A DNA stretch of 64,000 nucleotides from Echiichthys vipera. Lineage: Eukaryota > Chordata > Actinopteri > Perciformes > Trachinidae. The notes under the pieces are model-generated. The model searched no databases. It was given only the letters and a program-made list of their open reading frames with translations, and was not told the origin of the DNA. Positions 1-18,226 of the stretch are shown piece after piece. Location: the NCBI GenBank assembly GCA_963691815.1, contig OY829661.1, positions 3,589,001 through 3,653,000 on the forward strand, in the 5' to 3' direction. The position numbers and the translations under genes are program-made. Position 1 is the stretch's first letter. Each line of letters opens with the position of its first letter.

Positions 1-1436
1 TGTTATATTAGTAAATCATCATTTAACTGTTATATTAGTAAATCATCATTTTTACTGTTATATTAGTAAATCATCATTTTAACTGTTATATTAGTAAATC
101 ATCATTTTAACTGTTATATTAGTAGATCATCATTTTAACTGTTATATTAGTAAATCATAATTTTAACTGTTATATTAGTAAATCATCATTTTAACTGTTA
201 TATTAGTAAATCATCATTTTAACTGTTATATTAGTGAATCATCATTTTAACTGTTATATTAGTAAATCATCATTTTAACTGTTATATTAGTAAATCATCA
301 TTTTAACTGTTATATTAGTAAATCATCATTTTAACTGTTATATTAGTAAATCATCATTTTAACTGTTATATTAGTAAATCATCATTTAACTGTTATATTA
401 GTAAATCATCATTTTAACTGTTATATTAGTAAATCATCATTTTAACTGTTATATTAGTAAATCATCATTTTAACTGTTATATTAGTAAATCATCATTTTA
501 TCTGTCATATTAGTAAATCATCATTTTAACTGTTATATTAGTAAATCATCATTTTAACTGTTATATTAGTAAATCATAATTTTAACTGTTATATTAGTAA
601 ATCATCATTTTAACTGTTATATTAGTAAATCATCATTTTAACTGTTATTTCAGTAAATCATCATTTTAACTGTTATATTAGTAAATCATCATTTAAACTG
701 TTATATTAGTAAATCATCATTTTACTGAACTGTTATATTAGTAAATCATCATTTTAACTGTTATATTAGTAAATCATTATTTTAACTGTTATATTAGTAA
801 ATCATTATTTTAACTGTTATATTAGTAAATCATAATTTTAACTGTTGTATTAGTAAATCATCATTTTAACTGTTGTATTAGTAAATCATCATTTTAACTG
901 TTATATTAGTAAATCATCATTTTAACTGTTATATTAGTAAATCATCATTTTAACTGTTATATTAGTAAATCATCATTTTAACTGTTATATTAGTAAATCA
1001 TCATTTTAGCTGTTATATTAGTAAATCATTATTTTAACTGTTATATTAGTAAATCATCATTTTAACTGTTATATTAGTAAATCATCATTTTAACTGTTAT
1101 ATTAGTAAATCATCATTTTAACTGTTATATTAGTAAATCATCATTTTAACTGTTATATTAGTAAATCATCATTTTAACTGTTATATAAGTAAATCATCAT
1201 TTTAACTGTTATATTAGTAAATCATCATTTTAACTGTTATATTAGTAAATCATCATTTTAACTGTTGTATTAGTAAATCATCATTTTAACTGTTATATTA
1301 GTAAATCATCATTTTAACTGTTATATTAGTAAATCATCATTTTAACTGTTATATTAGTAAATCATCATTTAAACTGTTATATTAGTAAATCATTATTTTA
1401 ACTGTTATATTAGTAAATCGTCATTTACTGAACTGT
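1..1436 (+). repeat. 28-bp AT-rich minisatellite, array 1
   Basis: About 51 head-to-tail copies of a 28-bp unit containing TATTAGTAAATCATCAT followed by TTTAACTG. Most copies are identical; a few have one substitution or a 4-6 bp spacer such as ACTGA. The array runs off the left edge, so its true length is unknown. On the right it stops at 1436 and passes straight into unique CpG-containing DNA. The same unit recurs at 5673-6243 (inverted) and 48531-49303. There are no unique spacers between units, so this is not a CRISPR array. Confidence 0.97.
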
Positions 1437-2365
1437 AAATCCCCCCGTCGCAGGCAAGAGAGACGAATGAAGCACGCCGACTCAGGTCGGGAGTCCTCCA
1501 ATCCGTAAGAGGAAGATAAAACAAGAAGAAAGAAACTAAACACACATCTGATCCTGTCCTTCAAAATAAAAGCACCAACGCTTTGTGTGCTTAATTATGC
1601 ATTAGAACAATCATCCTTGCATACTTTATATTTGCATTCTTTCTTTAATAACTGGCTGTGTGAAAATCAAGGGTTCAGTTCTTGCGCATAATCCTGTACA
1701 TCGCAATATTATTTATAATAATACTAATGTTACATTGACAGTCTATAGCGCTGTTCATGGATCATTACGCTTTTAGTCTGAAGAATACTCCGAGGGGGAA
1801 GCGACGTGTTGCTAACGGAGCCCAGACTCACCCTCTGCCGCTGCTGTGAGGACAGAGCTCGGTAAGCTGCCCTGGAGGTGGCAGACACAACGGCCAATGT
1901 AAACGTGACAGTGAGTGTGTGTCGGGTTACAGTGAGAAACGACACGACTGCTGCTGGGACGACAACAACGACGTGTTCGTGATATTACTGTAGGCTAAAG
2001 AGACGCGCTGGTAAAGACTAGCACAGGCTAACACCATGGAGAGGAAGAAAAAGCCAGTAGGACGGTTCTTCGGAGGGGAGACAGTTCCAGGCTCTCAGTC
2101 GGAACTGAACTGGGTTCGAAATGATTCCCCCCGGGGGCTGTGGTACATCTAAGGCACACTTTCAGACGGGCCGGCCGAGCTTGAGCGTGGGTCTGTCTGT
2201 TCAGTCCCGTGAGTTCTGCTATCCCAGGTGGAAAGTGTATTTTTCCACAGCAGGTAGGACACACACAGTATAATGCTCCACAGATGCTGGATGCCCATAC
2301 ACGTCAGCACCTCCCCACACAACGAAAGCATTCATACGTTTCCGTGGAGCTCATATTAAGCAGCA
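1437..2365 (+). promoter_or_regulatory. chsy3: upstream region and probable 5' leader of chsy3
   Basis: Unique sequence that becomes CpG-richer from about 1790 and has no convincing TATA box near the gene. It probably contains the promoter and 5' UTR of chsy3, but the transcription start cannot be read from sequence alone. It contains one short upstream reading frame in a strong start context (2036-2152), listed separately. Confidence 0.5.
2036..2152 (+). other. candidate upstream ORF in the chsy3 leader (38 codons)
   Basis: The ATG at 2036 lies in ACCATGG, a near-ideal vertebrate initiation context. It opens a 38-codon frame beginning MERKKKPVGRFF and ending with TAA at 2150-2152, 213 bases before the chsy3 start. 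No protein family is recognised. If the transcript starts upstream of 2036, this frame would reduce translation of the main ORF. If transcription starts downstream, it has no role. Confidence 0.3.
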
Positions 2366-10318
<7,953 letters not shown>

Positions 10319-10801
10319 CATCCCTGTCCACTTGGACTCCTCCATACAACTTTACCTCAGTTCTGCTTGAATGCAGACAGCGATGGACGGTGTGTGTGTG
10401 TTGTAGTGTGACTTCAGATCAGAGGACTTTGTAGGATGGAAAGACCGGAGACTTCAAAACAGAAACTAATATTTAAGACCACACACGACCCAAATCCAAA
10501 CTGACCAGAAAGCAGTTAGACCCAGCCTCGAAGGGATCCAGAGGACACAGTACACGGACAGAACTGAGACTGCTGCACTTAATGTGTTGGAATCCTGCAT
10601 AAAACTATGCATCTAAGTGTCTGCTATCTTATCCAGTTCCAAACCACTGACTAAATACAAATTGGTTGTTAGTTGGTACGTTGGACAATGAACAGTTCCC
10701 TTCAGCATTACAGATTTATTAATGTATTATATACTGTGCCAGTGATGCAATTATAGAGCTTTTGGACCTTTATGCTATTTCATTAGGGTTTGGGTTAGAG
10801 G
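10319..10801 (+). other. chsy3: probable chsy3 3' UTR and flank
   Basis: Non-coding sequence after the TGA at 10316-10318. I see no AATAAA in the first 400 bases that I would call confidently as the poly(A) signal, so the transcript end is not placed. Confidence 0.45.
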
Positions 10802-10807
10802 TAACTA

Positions 10808-11423
10808 CAGGGTTCCTCCACATTTACCATTTCAGAATTCCAGACTTTTTCAGACTTTTTTAGACTTTCAGTCAATATTAAACACCTGAATACCAATTGT
10901 TAGACACTTATTATGTAAATAAATGGTTTGAAAATCCAACTTTCAACACGTATGTTAAATTCTGACTATGTATGTTAGACATTTTTACATAGGTGTTGTA
11001 GCTCATATAAGTGAATGTACCCGAAACTGAGACATGTTCAACGCACAGCGTTTTATTCAAGCTAAATGCTAAAAGAGTGCAATGAATTACTCATCAGGCC
11101 TACTCAGTGCCTCCTTTGGTTGGGCAAACGGCGTTGAGAGGCTAGCACTAGGTGCTTTGAGGAGACGACCATGCTTTTAACCCTGCATATGGCTTCAAAT
11201 TTCTGCCAGCTTGATTAGTTTCATATCATCTACAGGTCGTCTGTGATGTGTAAATAAACTTGTATTGATTTGTATTTATTAATATATTTTATTTTAGAAA
11301 GTGAGTGAATAGTCTGGAAACCAAGCAAACATTTTCCCACACTTTTCCCTTTTCCAAATGTATCCGGACCTGAAAATGACTCAAATGAAATTCCAGACTT
11401 TTCCAGACTGTGTAGGAACCCTG
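10808..11423. mobile_element. non-autonomous hAT-like element, 616 bp
   Basis: Ends are CAGGGTTCCTCCACATT on the left and, read inward from the right, CAGGGTTCCTACACAGTCTG. Both are followed by TCCAGACTTT-type subterminal repeats. The direct repeat TAACTA flanks both sides (10802-10807 and 11424-11429). CAGGG termini are typical of hAT elements, whose duplication is normally 8 bp; only 6 bp match here, so the superfamily call is tentative. No transposase is encoded. Confidence 0.7.
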
Positions 11424-11429
11424 TAACTA

Positions 11430-13610
11430 ACTCAACATTTTTCTCACATGTATAAATGACTAAGGCTACTTTGGGGAGTCATTAACTTGTTTTGTGTTTT
11501 TTAAATGACCAAAAGAGAGCACACACCCAAAATACCTGACCGGTGATTTCAAGTCATATGTAATAATGGCAGGAAATGAAATCAAAGGAATATATATGTT
11601 TATTCTAGTTGAATCAAGGCTGTGGAATTTTTCAGTATGCAACAGAATCACCACCTGCACCATTTTAACCAGTGAAATGAATACTCTGCTTAGTCTGCTC
11701 TTTATGAGAGAAGGGATTGCTGTGCTGCGAGCTGCATCACCGGCTGTGTTACACAATGTGTATGCGCATGTTTGCATTTCTGCTCTGCATTTAATACGCT
11801 ACCGTAATCTACTGGTTACTGTCCCTGCAGAGCTCAATCCTCTTGTGCTACTGCACCAATATTATTTATCTTGTTGTTAAGCCATTTCTGTAACCTCCAC
11901 TCTCAAGAGTAGTTGTTTTCCCTCTGACCTATGGTAGTCATCATTTGTTTACCTTGTTTTTGTTCTAGCCAAACCATGATTCAGCAGCTCTCTACGGTCT
12001 TAAAATAGAATAGAATAGAAATACTTTATTGACCCCAAGCTGGGAAATTGCAGACTTGACTGTGTTTCCTTTCATTAATCGAAATGTAGCTCTATGGACA
12101 GCTAAAATAATGTTTACAATGTGTGTAGTGGTTATCTGGATTATGGCATTTGCTCCAATACTTTTAAATATTATTTATTATTTATAATATTTAAATATTA
12201 CTTATTTAAAAGTATGCAAATACCTAAATCCTGGTTTGGACTTAAATCCCATTTCTAAACCTAATTTTATTTTTGAAAGGTGGAGCCATTTAGATGGTCC
12301 TTTCAGTGGCAGGTTTAAAAAGTGGTATAAATATTGCTGAAAAGGTCATTGGTTTTCCAGGCACAACATATGACGACACACATGGGTGTGATTTGTGTGA
12401 TCTACTTTCCTCCAGTTTGTGTGGGATTATTCTTTGAATAAGTCAATTATGTTCCACAGGGGCGCTGCCACCTTAGTTGCGAACTGTTAGACACTGTTGC
12501 TCACTATTATCTAATAAAAGCAAAAATGCCATAAGATTTTTCTAAAAAAACAAATAACGAGACACACATTTGTACAAACTCTTCATCATAAAAATGCCAA
12601 AATAGCCCACTCCAAAGGCAAAAGTGTTTAAAGGTGGGGCGAGACGCTATGAATTTTTCAAATGGAGACTCTCCTCAAAGTCGTTCAGAGTTGTTCACAT
12701 GGTTGTTTACAGAGCATTCAGGTGAAGAGTTCCAAAAGGATGAGTTACAGGGACACTTGGACAACGTAATGGAGACAGCAGACTGACTGATCCACGATGC
12801 AGCATGTCATCAAAATGTTTTGACAGACCTGACACCTCTAGGGGTTCCAGTCTGAACTGTAACGCTGGAGCAGGGTCACTTCATCTGATAGTACATTCAG
12901 ATCATTTCTGTTTTTGGAATCTTCTAAAAGGACATTGCAAACATTTTCTTAGCTACTACTTTATAGCTTCTCCTGGACTATAATTTATTGTTATTATAAG
13001 CTTTTCCTTACTGCCATAGTTATTATAACTTTTACACATTTCACCACCCAGTGTGTTGCAGTCTTTTGCTTTGACTGATATGGTGCCCACTGCTGTTTGA
13101 TAAAAGCAATAATCTAGTGAATAATAGTTGGAACAAACAATAGTTTGGAATTAGTCTAGTTGGAAGGATACTGCTGCCACCAAAATTATACTTGAATACC
13201 AAATAAACAGAAACTTTTCCCATTGTTAGTAGATAGTTTCTGTCATAAGTGAAGCAGACCTCAGAATCAATGTTCACTCCTCTATTTTTTCAGCAATACA
13301 ATTACATAAATATGAAAGTCAAAATGTCAGTTGGGTGTGATATTCTTAAGTGATACATTGTGATACAAAGCTCAAATATATAGCTTCATATATTGGTAAT
13401 TATGTAGTTGGAACATCAAAGGTTCTCTATGTAACTTGTTTGCTCCGTAATGTTAGCTGCTAAGTTAATTTGCATATGTTGAGACAGCCGCGCAAGTCTG
13501 GATGTATTAGCGGATGTTATCCACTCGAGACAGTATTTTTCTATGTCCGCTTGCTAGCAAATTGTCTGCATTAGCAAGAGAGCTAACATTAGCCAGCTAA
13601 GACCGCGATG
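11430..13610. other. intergenic, no gene seen
   Basis: AT-rich sequence between chsy3 and the L1. The only recognisable piece is an old retrotransposon tail at 12003-12060. Short open frames (for example 11566-11880) show no family signature. Confidence 0.55.
12003..12060 (-). repeat. LINE/SINE 3' tail remnant
   Basis: On the minus strand this reads AATTTCCCAGCTTGGGGTC, then AATAAAG and a short TCTAT repeat, the usual 3' end of fish LINE/SINE families. Similar tails lie at 24478-24530 and 61140-61190. Confidence 0.5.
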
Positions 13611-13612
13611 TA

Positions 13613-13733
13613 CACTGTTGCCCATACAGTTGGTCTGTATGTGTTGATCAATCTCTTTCAAACATATCACAGTGAAAATGAAAAGAAGAATTTGTCTGAA
13701 CACAAAATGATTCCACCTTTCTGGGCAACAGTG
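13613..13733. mobile_element. 121-bp mariner-type MITE
   Basis: The termini CACTGTTGCCCA and TGGGCAACAGTG are perfect 12-bp inverted repeats, flanked on both sides by TA (13611-13612 and 13734-13735). A TA duplication plus short inverted ends fits the Tc1/mariner group. There is no coding capacity. Confidence 0.8.
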
Positions 13734-15109
13734 TAATTCACATGTCAGTGTTTCCTCTAGGATTTTTTATCAGCGCAGGAGAAAGGGTTCACACATGCTG
13801 TGCCTCTGCTACACACACTCTGCAGCGGCCATCATCCCGCCGACCCCCAGCAATGGGGGTCTGATCCTGGACCGCCCTGAGTACAACTCCCCACCGGAGC
13901 AGCAAACTAACTGACAGCCTCCAACCTGAGGCCCATCTCCTGTAGAACAGCATGTTCAACAGCCGGTTCAGTTGGTCATGTTTACAGACTCCATTTAGCT
14001 TTCACTGTTGGCTGTAGGCGAGATGAAGAGAAGTGAGGGACTTGGGGACGCACAAAACGTCTATTCTTTGGAGTTTCCCAGAAAATCTGTCCTGAAACAT
14101 TCACATAAAAGTTGAATTTGTTGTAAAATAAAGAGTTTGTGTAAAAACCCATTCGCCAATTGGCAATAGAAAACAATGAATACATGAAAAACGTTGCACC
14201 CAGGACCTTTAACCTTGGTAAAGAAACTGGAAGAACTACAGTGAGTGACACAGATTCACAGCACTAGAATCTGTAAACATGTTCGGTGTTGCAGTTCTAC
14301 AGGAGCACATTGTAGAAGTTATTTCTCTTTATTTCTTTTTCTGTACATGGGTGTCCTTAAATGTCCTGAAAGGCATCCATGAATAAAATGTATTAATATT
14401 ATTTATTATTAAAACAATTGGAGCTGTATCTCATGTTAATGAGATATTTAATGCTGAAATGTTAATGATCAGATACAAAATCATAATTAAAGGTATGGAT
14501 TTTCCCCCCCTGCGGTGAATGCAATCACTTCTGTAAATTCCAGTGTGGAGGATCATTTGCATAGATTCTGTCAAAAGGTATGTTTATGGTTTTGTTGCCC
14601 ACACATAATGGCTTTACAGTGCTAGCAATAAACACTGCTATAATAACACATTATTCATAATAAATGTTTCAACAAAGATATTTTATAACTTGTGTGTCTT
14701 CATTCATGCTGAACTGGTGTAGCTATAATGTTTTACTATAACAACAACAAGACATTTTACAATTAAATCAATAGCACTCAGAAAAAAATGAAATAAAATG
14801 GCAAAGGTAAAAATTAAATAGCGCTATTCATCCATTCTCAACATAGAAACCTCCCAGCTGACCCTGATGTTACAAGTGAACCAAGAAGTCCTGTAAATTG
14901 TATCGCCGTTATTACCATTACTCATAATTGATCATATTTACCAACATAATTATTATCATTGTCATATTCTGTCACCTTAGATGTGTTTGTTTCTACTATC
15001 CTACTATATTAACTGCCATAACATATAAGTCATATTCACATTACTATAGATATTATTATAGTAACTGTTACTTTTGTGGTTGCTTGCATCTCTGGAAGTG
15101 TGTCTGTCT
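13734..15109. other. intergenic, no gene seen
   Basis: AT-rich. At 13746 the motif CAGTGTTTCCTCTAGG resembles a hAT left end, but no matching right end is visible, so it is treated as a fragment. Confidence 0.5.
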
Positions 15110-15515
15110 GTTTGTCTTTGTGTCTGTCTTTGTCTCTCTTTCCATCTGTCCGTCTTTTGTCTCTTTCTCTCTCCTTTTCTCCTTTTCTTCCTCCCCAACC
15201 GGTGCAGATAGATGTCCGTCCTCCATAGAGCTGGGTCTGTTCCACGTTCCTGCCTGTTATAGGGAAGGTTTTTGTCCCCACTATGTGCACAAGATTGCTG
15301 GATTAATAATATATATAATAACTATAATATTTGTTGCTACTTTTGTTAAAGATAGTGTAACTTGTTGCTGCTTAATGGGGGAATTGTTGGGTCTCTGTAA
15401 ATCCTAAATAAGTCGTAGGGTGTGGTCTTTACCTACTCTATATGTTAAGTGTCTTTGATAACTTTTGTTATTATTTGGCACCATGAAAAAATTGTATTGA
15501 ATGAAATTTAACCAC
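15110..15515 (+). mobile_element. SINE-like dispersed repeat, copy 1
   Basis: CT-rich stretch, then CCCCAACCGGTGCAG, GGAAGGTTTTTGTCCCCAC, GGGGGAATTGTTGGGTCTCT, and a tail GTGTCTTTGATAAC..TTATTTGGCACC. The last 220 bp align with 41900-42115 and, inverted, with 34238-34325. This is a familiar teleost SINE-like repeat; I do not assign a family name. Confidence 0.7.
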
Positions 15516-15730
15516 AAAAATAGCTTTCCATTTTTTATTTCTTTAGTAAGCTAGTCATTACTGTGTTATTCTTGGTGGGTGTACTATTGTAAGGAAAAAG
15601 GTCCCTCAGCACTAATCGAGTCACTTCCATCCATCATCTGCAACTACTTGTCCCTAAAGTGTCGCGGGGGCATTGGGCCAGACAGTGACGGACAATTCTG
15701 CACAACATGGGGCCCCACCAGTGTGCAAAA

Positions 15731-15740
15731 AGCTATGATG
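15731..15740 (+). repeat. L1 target-site duplication, left copy
   Basis: AGCTATGATG preceded by AAAAA. The identical 10 bases follow the poly(A) tail at 22094-22103. The pair marks the insertion point of the L1. Confidence 0.85.
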
Positions 15741-15860
15741 TGGACTTCGGTTTGGCTGAGATGGAGTAGACATGGGTCGAGTCTTGCTCCCGCGACTTTT
15801 GATAGTTTTTACGTTTCAGCACCCAGAAAGTCACAACAATAGTAATATTCGTCTTGTTTA

Positions 15861-16154
15861 ATGGATTCACCACCTAAATATGCCAACACATCCGACCAGA
15901 CAGACTGTAAAAGGAAGGAGGCAGGTGGCGAGATTAGCATGGCGGCCATTACTAACCTCTTGGGGCATCACCGTGCAGCCCTCTCAGCCGAGAACAGAGA
16001 GGTGATGTCAGAGCTTTACAACCTGGGCTTCAGACCCGCGCTGCTGTTTCCTGCGAAGCTGGTCATCACGATGAAGGATGGAGGCAGGAAAAGGCTCTCT
16101 ACGGTCACCGAGGCGAAAGCCTTCATAACATCCACCCACACAGAGGAGCCCTGA
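15861..16154 (+). pseudogene. L1 ORF1 remnant, internally deleted
   Basis: A 97-codon frame. Its start (MDSPPKYANTSD, then LLGHHRAALSAE) resembles the N-terminal end of fish L1 ORF1. Its end (FRPALLFPAKLVITMKDG, then TVTEAKAFI) resembles the ORF1p C-terminal domain. The middle, where the coiled coil and RRM-like domain of ORF1p normally lie, is absent, and the frame is only about a third of the usual length. It is possible that the join is a clean in-frame deletion; the family assignment rests on the C-terminal motif. Confidence 0.6.
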
Positions 16155-17130
16155 TGACCGCGGGAGAGCTGTTGCTTTCACCGCTCTCAGCCGCTTTCAT
16201 GTTGTCTGGATAACCGTGAGTTGGTGTGGTGCTGACTGTGTAGCTGTGCTATAACAGCCCCGGACTGACCAGAGTTTATATATTTTATATTATTTCTAGA
16301 TCGCCTCGGTCCGGTGTTTTCTGATGCTTTTAAATTCCTATTTCTTCATTGTGTTTCTGTGCGTGCACACACTGTTATGTGAATTTAGTTTGTCTTTGTT
16401 CGGCCTTTGTGCCAAGCACTGGAAGCTCGTCTGCATGTGGATTTTGGTTTGTTATTATATATTTCTTTCACAGCCTAATTTTACTTTATTTAAACTTTTG
16501 ATCACCCACCGCCACAGTGTCATCTGAAGTATTCTTGTTCTCTGTTTGGTCAAAGGGCTTTACTGAAGCCTGACACTTCTTATAGTCTGATGTGCAGAGG
16601 TGACCTGCATCGATACAGCACACATTCTAACGCAGGGTGGATTGTTTTATAAATGCATCCTATTCATCTGAGCTGAGGTAGAAAAATACCCTCACGTCTG
16701 TCTGCCTCATGTCATCTTGGCACCCTCTGCACATTCATTTAATGTCTGTTCTGGCCTTATTGTTAATACTATTTCTATGTTTTATTCTTTACTATTATTC
16801 TCATGTGACTTTAAGGGGCTGTCAAGGTGTCAAGGTTTGTTTAGGGAGGAGACCCCGGAAGTTCAGTTTAGTGGTTAGTTCAGGCTGGAGAACTCAGAAT
16901 GGCCCTCATTTATCAAACCAACGTACGGCAGAAAAACGTGCGTAAGACCATTTCCAAGCAAACTTCGGCATTTATCAATTTGGACGTGAGCGTGAGCTAC
17001 GATCAAATCTCACGTCTGTTCTGAGATCGTGTACGCAAATTTGAGCCTGTGGATTTGCGGTGCAGCACAGCAAAATCTGTCTGAAAATAATGAACAAACC
17101 TCAGCTGTCATTAAGCATAAGCAGTCAGAT

Positions 17131-17730
17131 ATTAAGAACAGATCAAAACGGATTCTTAAAACGAATAAAAAAAATAAAAATTGTGGTTGGAGCAATTGAT
17201 TGTACTCATGTGCGTCTGAAGGCACCATCCATGAATGATTACGCATTCATCAATCGCAAAAACTACCACTCGATAAATGTACAGGTGATGTGTGATGCTC
17301 AGCTATCGCTTTTAAACGTGGTGGCCAGGTGGCCAGGGGGGGGGGACACATGATTCTTTTATATTTCAAAACAGCTCGGCTCCAGCCCCCAGCGACCCCG
17401 ACAGGGACAAACGGTTGAAGATGAATTAATGGATTTGTTGGCGCACGGCTGCAGGAAGGCGCACTGCAGAGCCAAAGTCATCTCCGCGGTTGGTGGCTAC
17501 CCTCGATAAATTGCATTAAATCAAACAAGGTATCAGATGATTAACATCTCTGTATGGTTCTTCTAGGTGACAGAGGTTATCCTCTAACGGAATACCTAAT
17601 AACCCCGCTGGCAAACCCCGCTACAGAGCAGGAGCGCAGGCTCAGCAGTGAGCACACCTGCACACGGGTCAGAGTGGAGCATTGCTTCGGGTTGACTGCC
17701 TCCGTTATTCTTTTCCATACAGCGTTCTTA
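17131..17730 (+). pseudogene. Harbinger (HARBI1-type) transposase remnant
   Basis: Three broken pieces keep the order of a DDE transposase: VVGAIDCTHVRLKAP (first Asp, about 17199), then NVVARWPGG and, out of frame, HDSF, then GDRGYPLTEYLITPLANP (second Asp, about 17570) and RVEHCFG (Glu, about 17676). A G run at 17336-17344 and deletions disrupt the frame, and part of the middle is missing. The N-terminal region is absent. Confidence 0.8.
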
Positions 17731-17894
17731 TAAGCCTCTTTTATTCCACTCTTAAGACTGCCAAAAAGCACATCTTTATTTTGCTCCATCTCGGATGTCA
17801 GGATGCCGATCTCTGTGTCGGAAAAGTTTCTTTTCTTCCCAGTGTTATATTTAGGGCGTAACATGTTAATGACGATCAAAATCAGCCACCGCAT
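17670..17894 (-). pseudogene. Harbinger Myb/SANT-like ORF remnant
   Basis: The minus strand reads KKRNFSDTEIGILTSEMEQN, then VLFGSL and YKNAVWKRITEAVN. These match the tryptophan/hydrophobic spacing of the Myb-like DNA-binding protein carried by Harbinger elements. The piece covers little more than one domain and overlaps the end of the transposase remnant on the opposite strand. Confidence 0.7.
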
Positions 17895-18226
17895 TTATCA
17901 AGGCCCACTCATTCGTACGCTGACATTGGTCAGATACGAATGTTTCATAAATCACACGTGTGTCCTGTCGTACAACCAATTCTGCGCTCAGATCTGCGCC
18001 TGTTTTCACGCAAGATTGATAAATGAGGGCCAATGTGTTTTTTCTATGGGAGTAGCCCTCAGATTGGTCACATTGTTACTGTCTTGTTTGATGTTGTTTT
18101 TGTTCTGCTTTAAAAAAAAAAACTGTTTTACCCTTCCTCCACTACTACAGATTACTTTAAGGTCATGCAGTGTCATTCTAACTTATCATTATTGTTCCTA
18201 GGGCTAATGCTGTAAAGACAGGTACT

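Larger units (their letters stand above)
16901..18031. mobile_element. PIF/Harbinger element nested in the L1
   Basis: 1131 bp with inverted ends GGCCCTCATTTATCAA (left, 16901-16916; right, read inward from 18031) and a 3-bp direct repeat AAT on both sides (16898-16900 and 18032-18034). Inverted ends with a 3-bp duplication are diagnostic of PIF/Harbinger. Inside are a decayed transposase on the + strand and a Myb-like ORF on the - strand, the two proteins this superfamily carries, facing each other. It sits between ORF1 and ORF2 of the L1, so it inserted later. Both genes are broken. Confidence 0.9.

Noticed and set aside
1..1436. Regular 28-bp repeats as a CRISPR array
   Set aside because: The units abut directly with no unique spacers, the genome is vertebrate, and no cas genes exist.
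13741..14000. A hAT element starting CAGTGTTTCCTCTAGG at 13746
   Set aside because: No inverted right end or target-site duplication was found, so only a fragment can be suggested.
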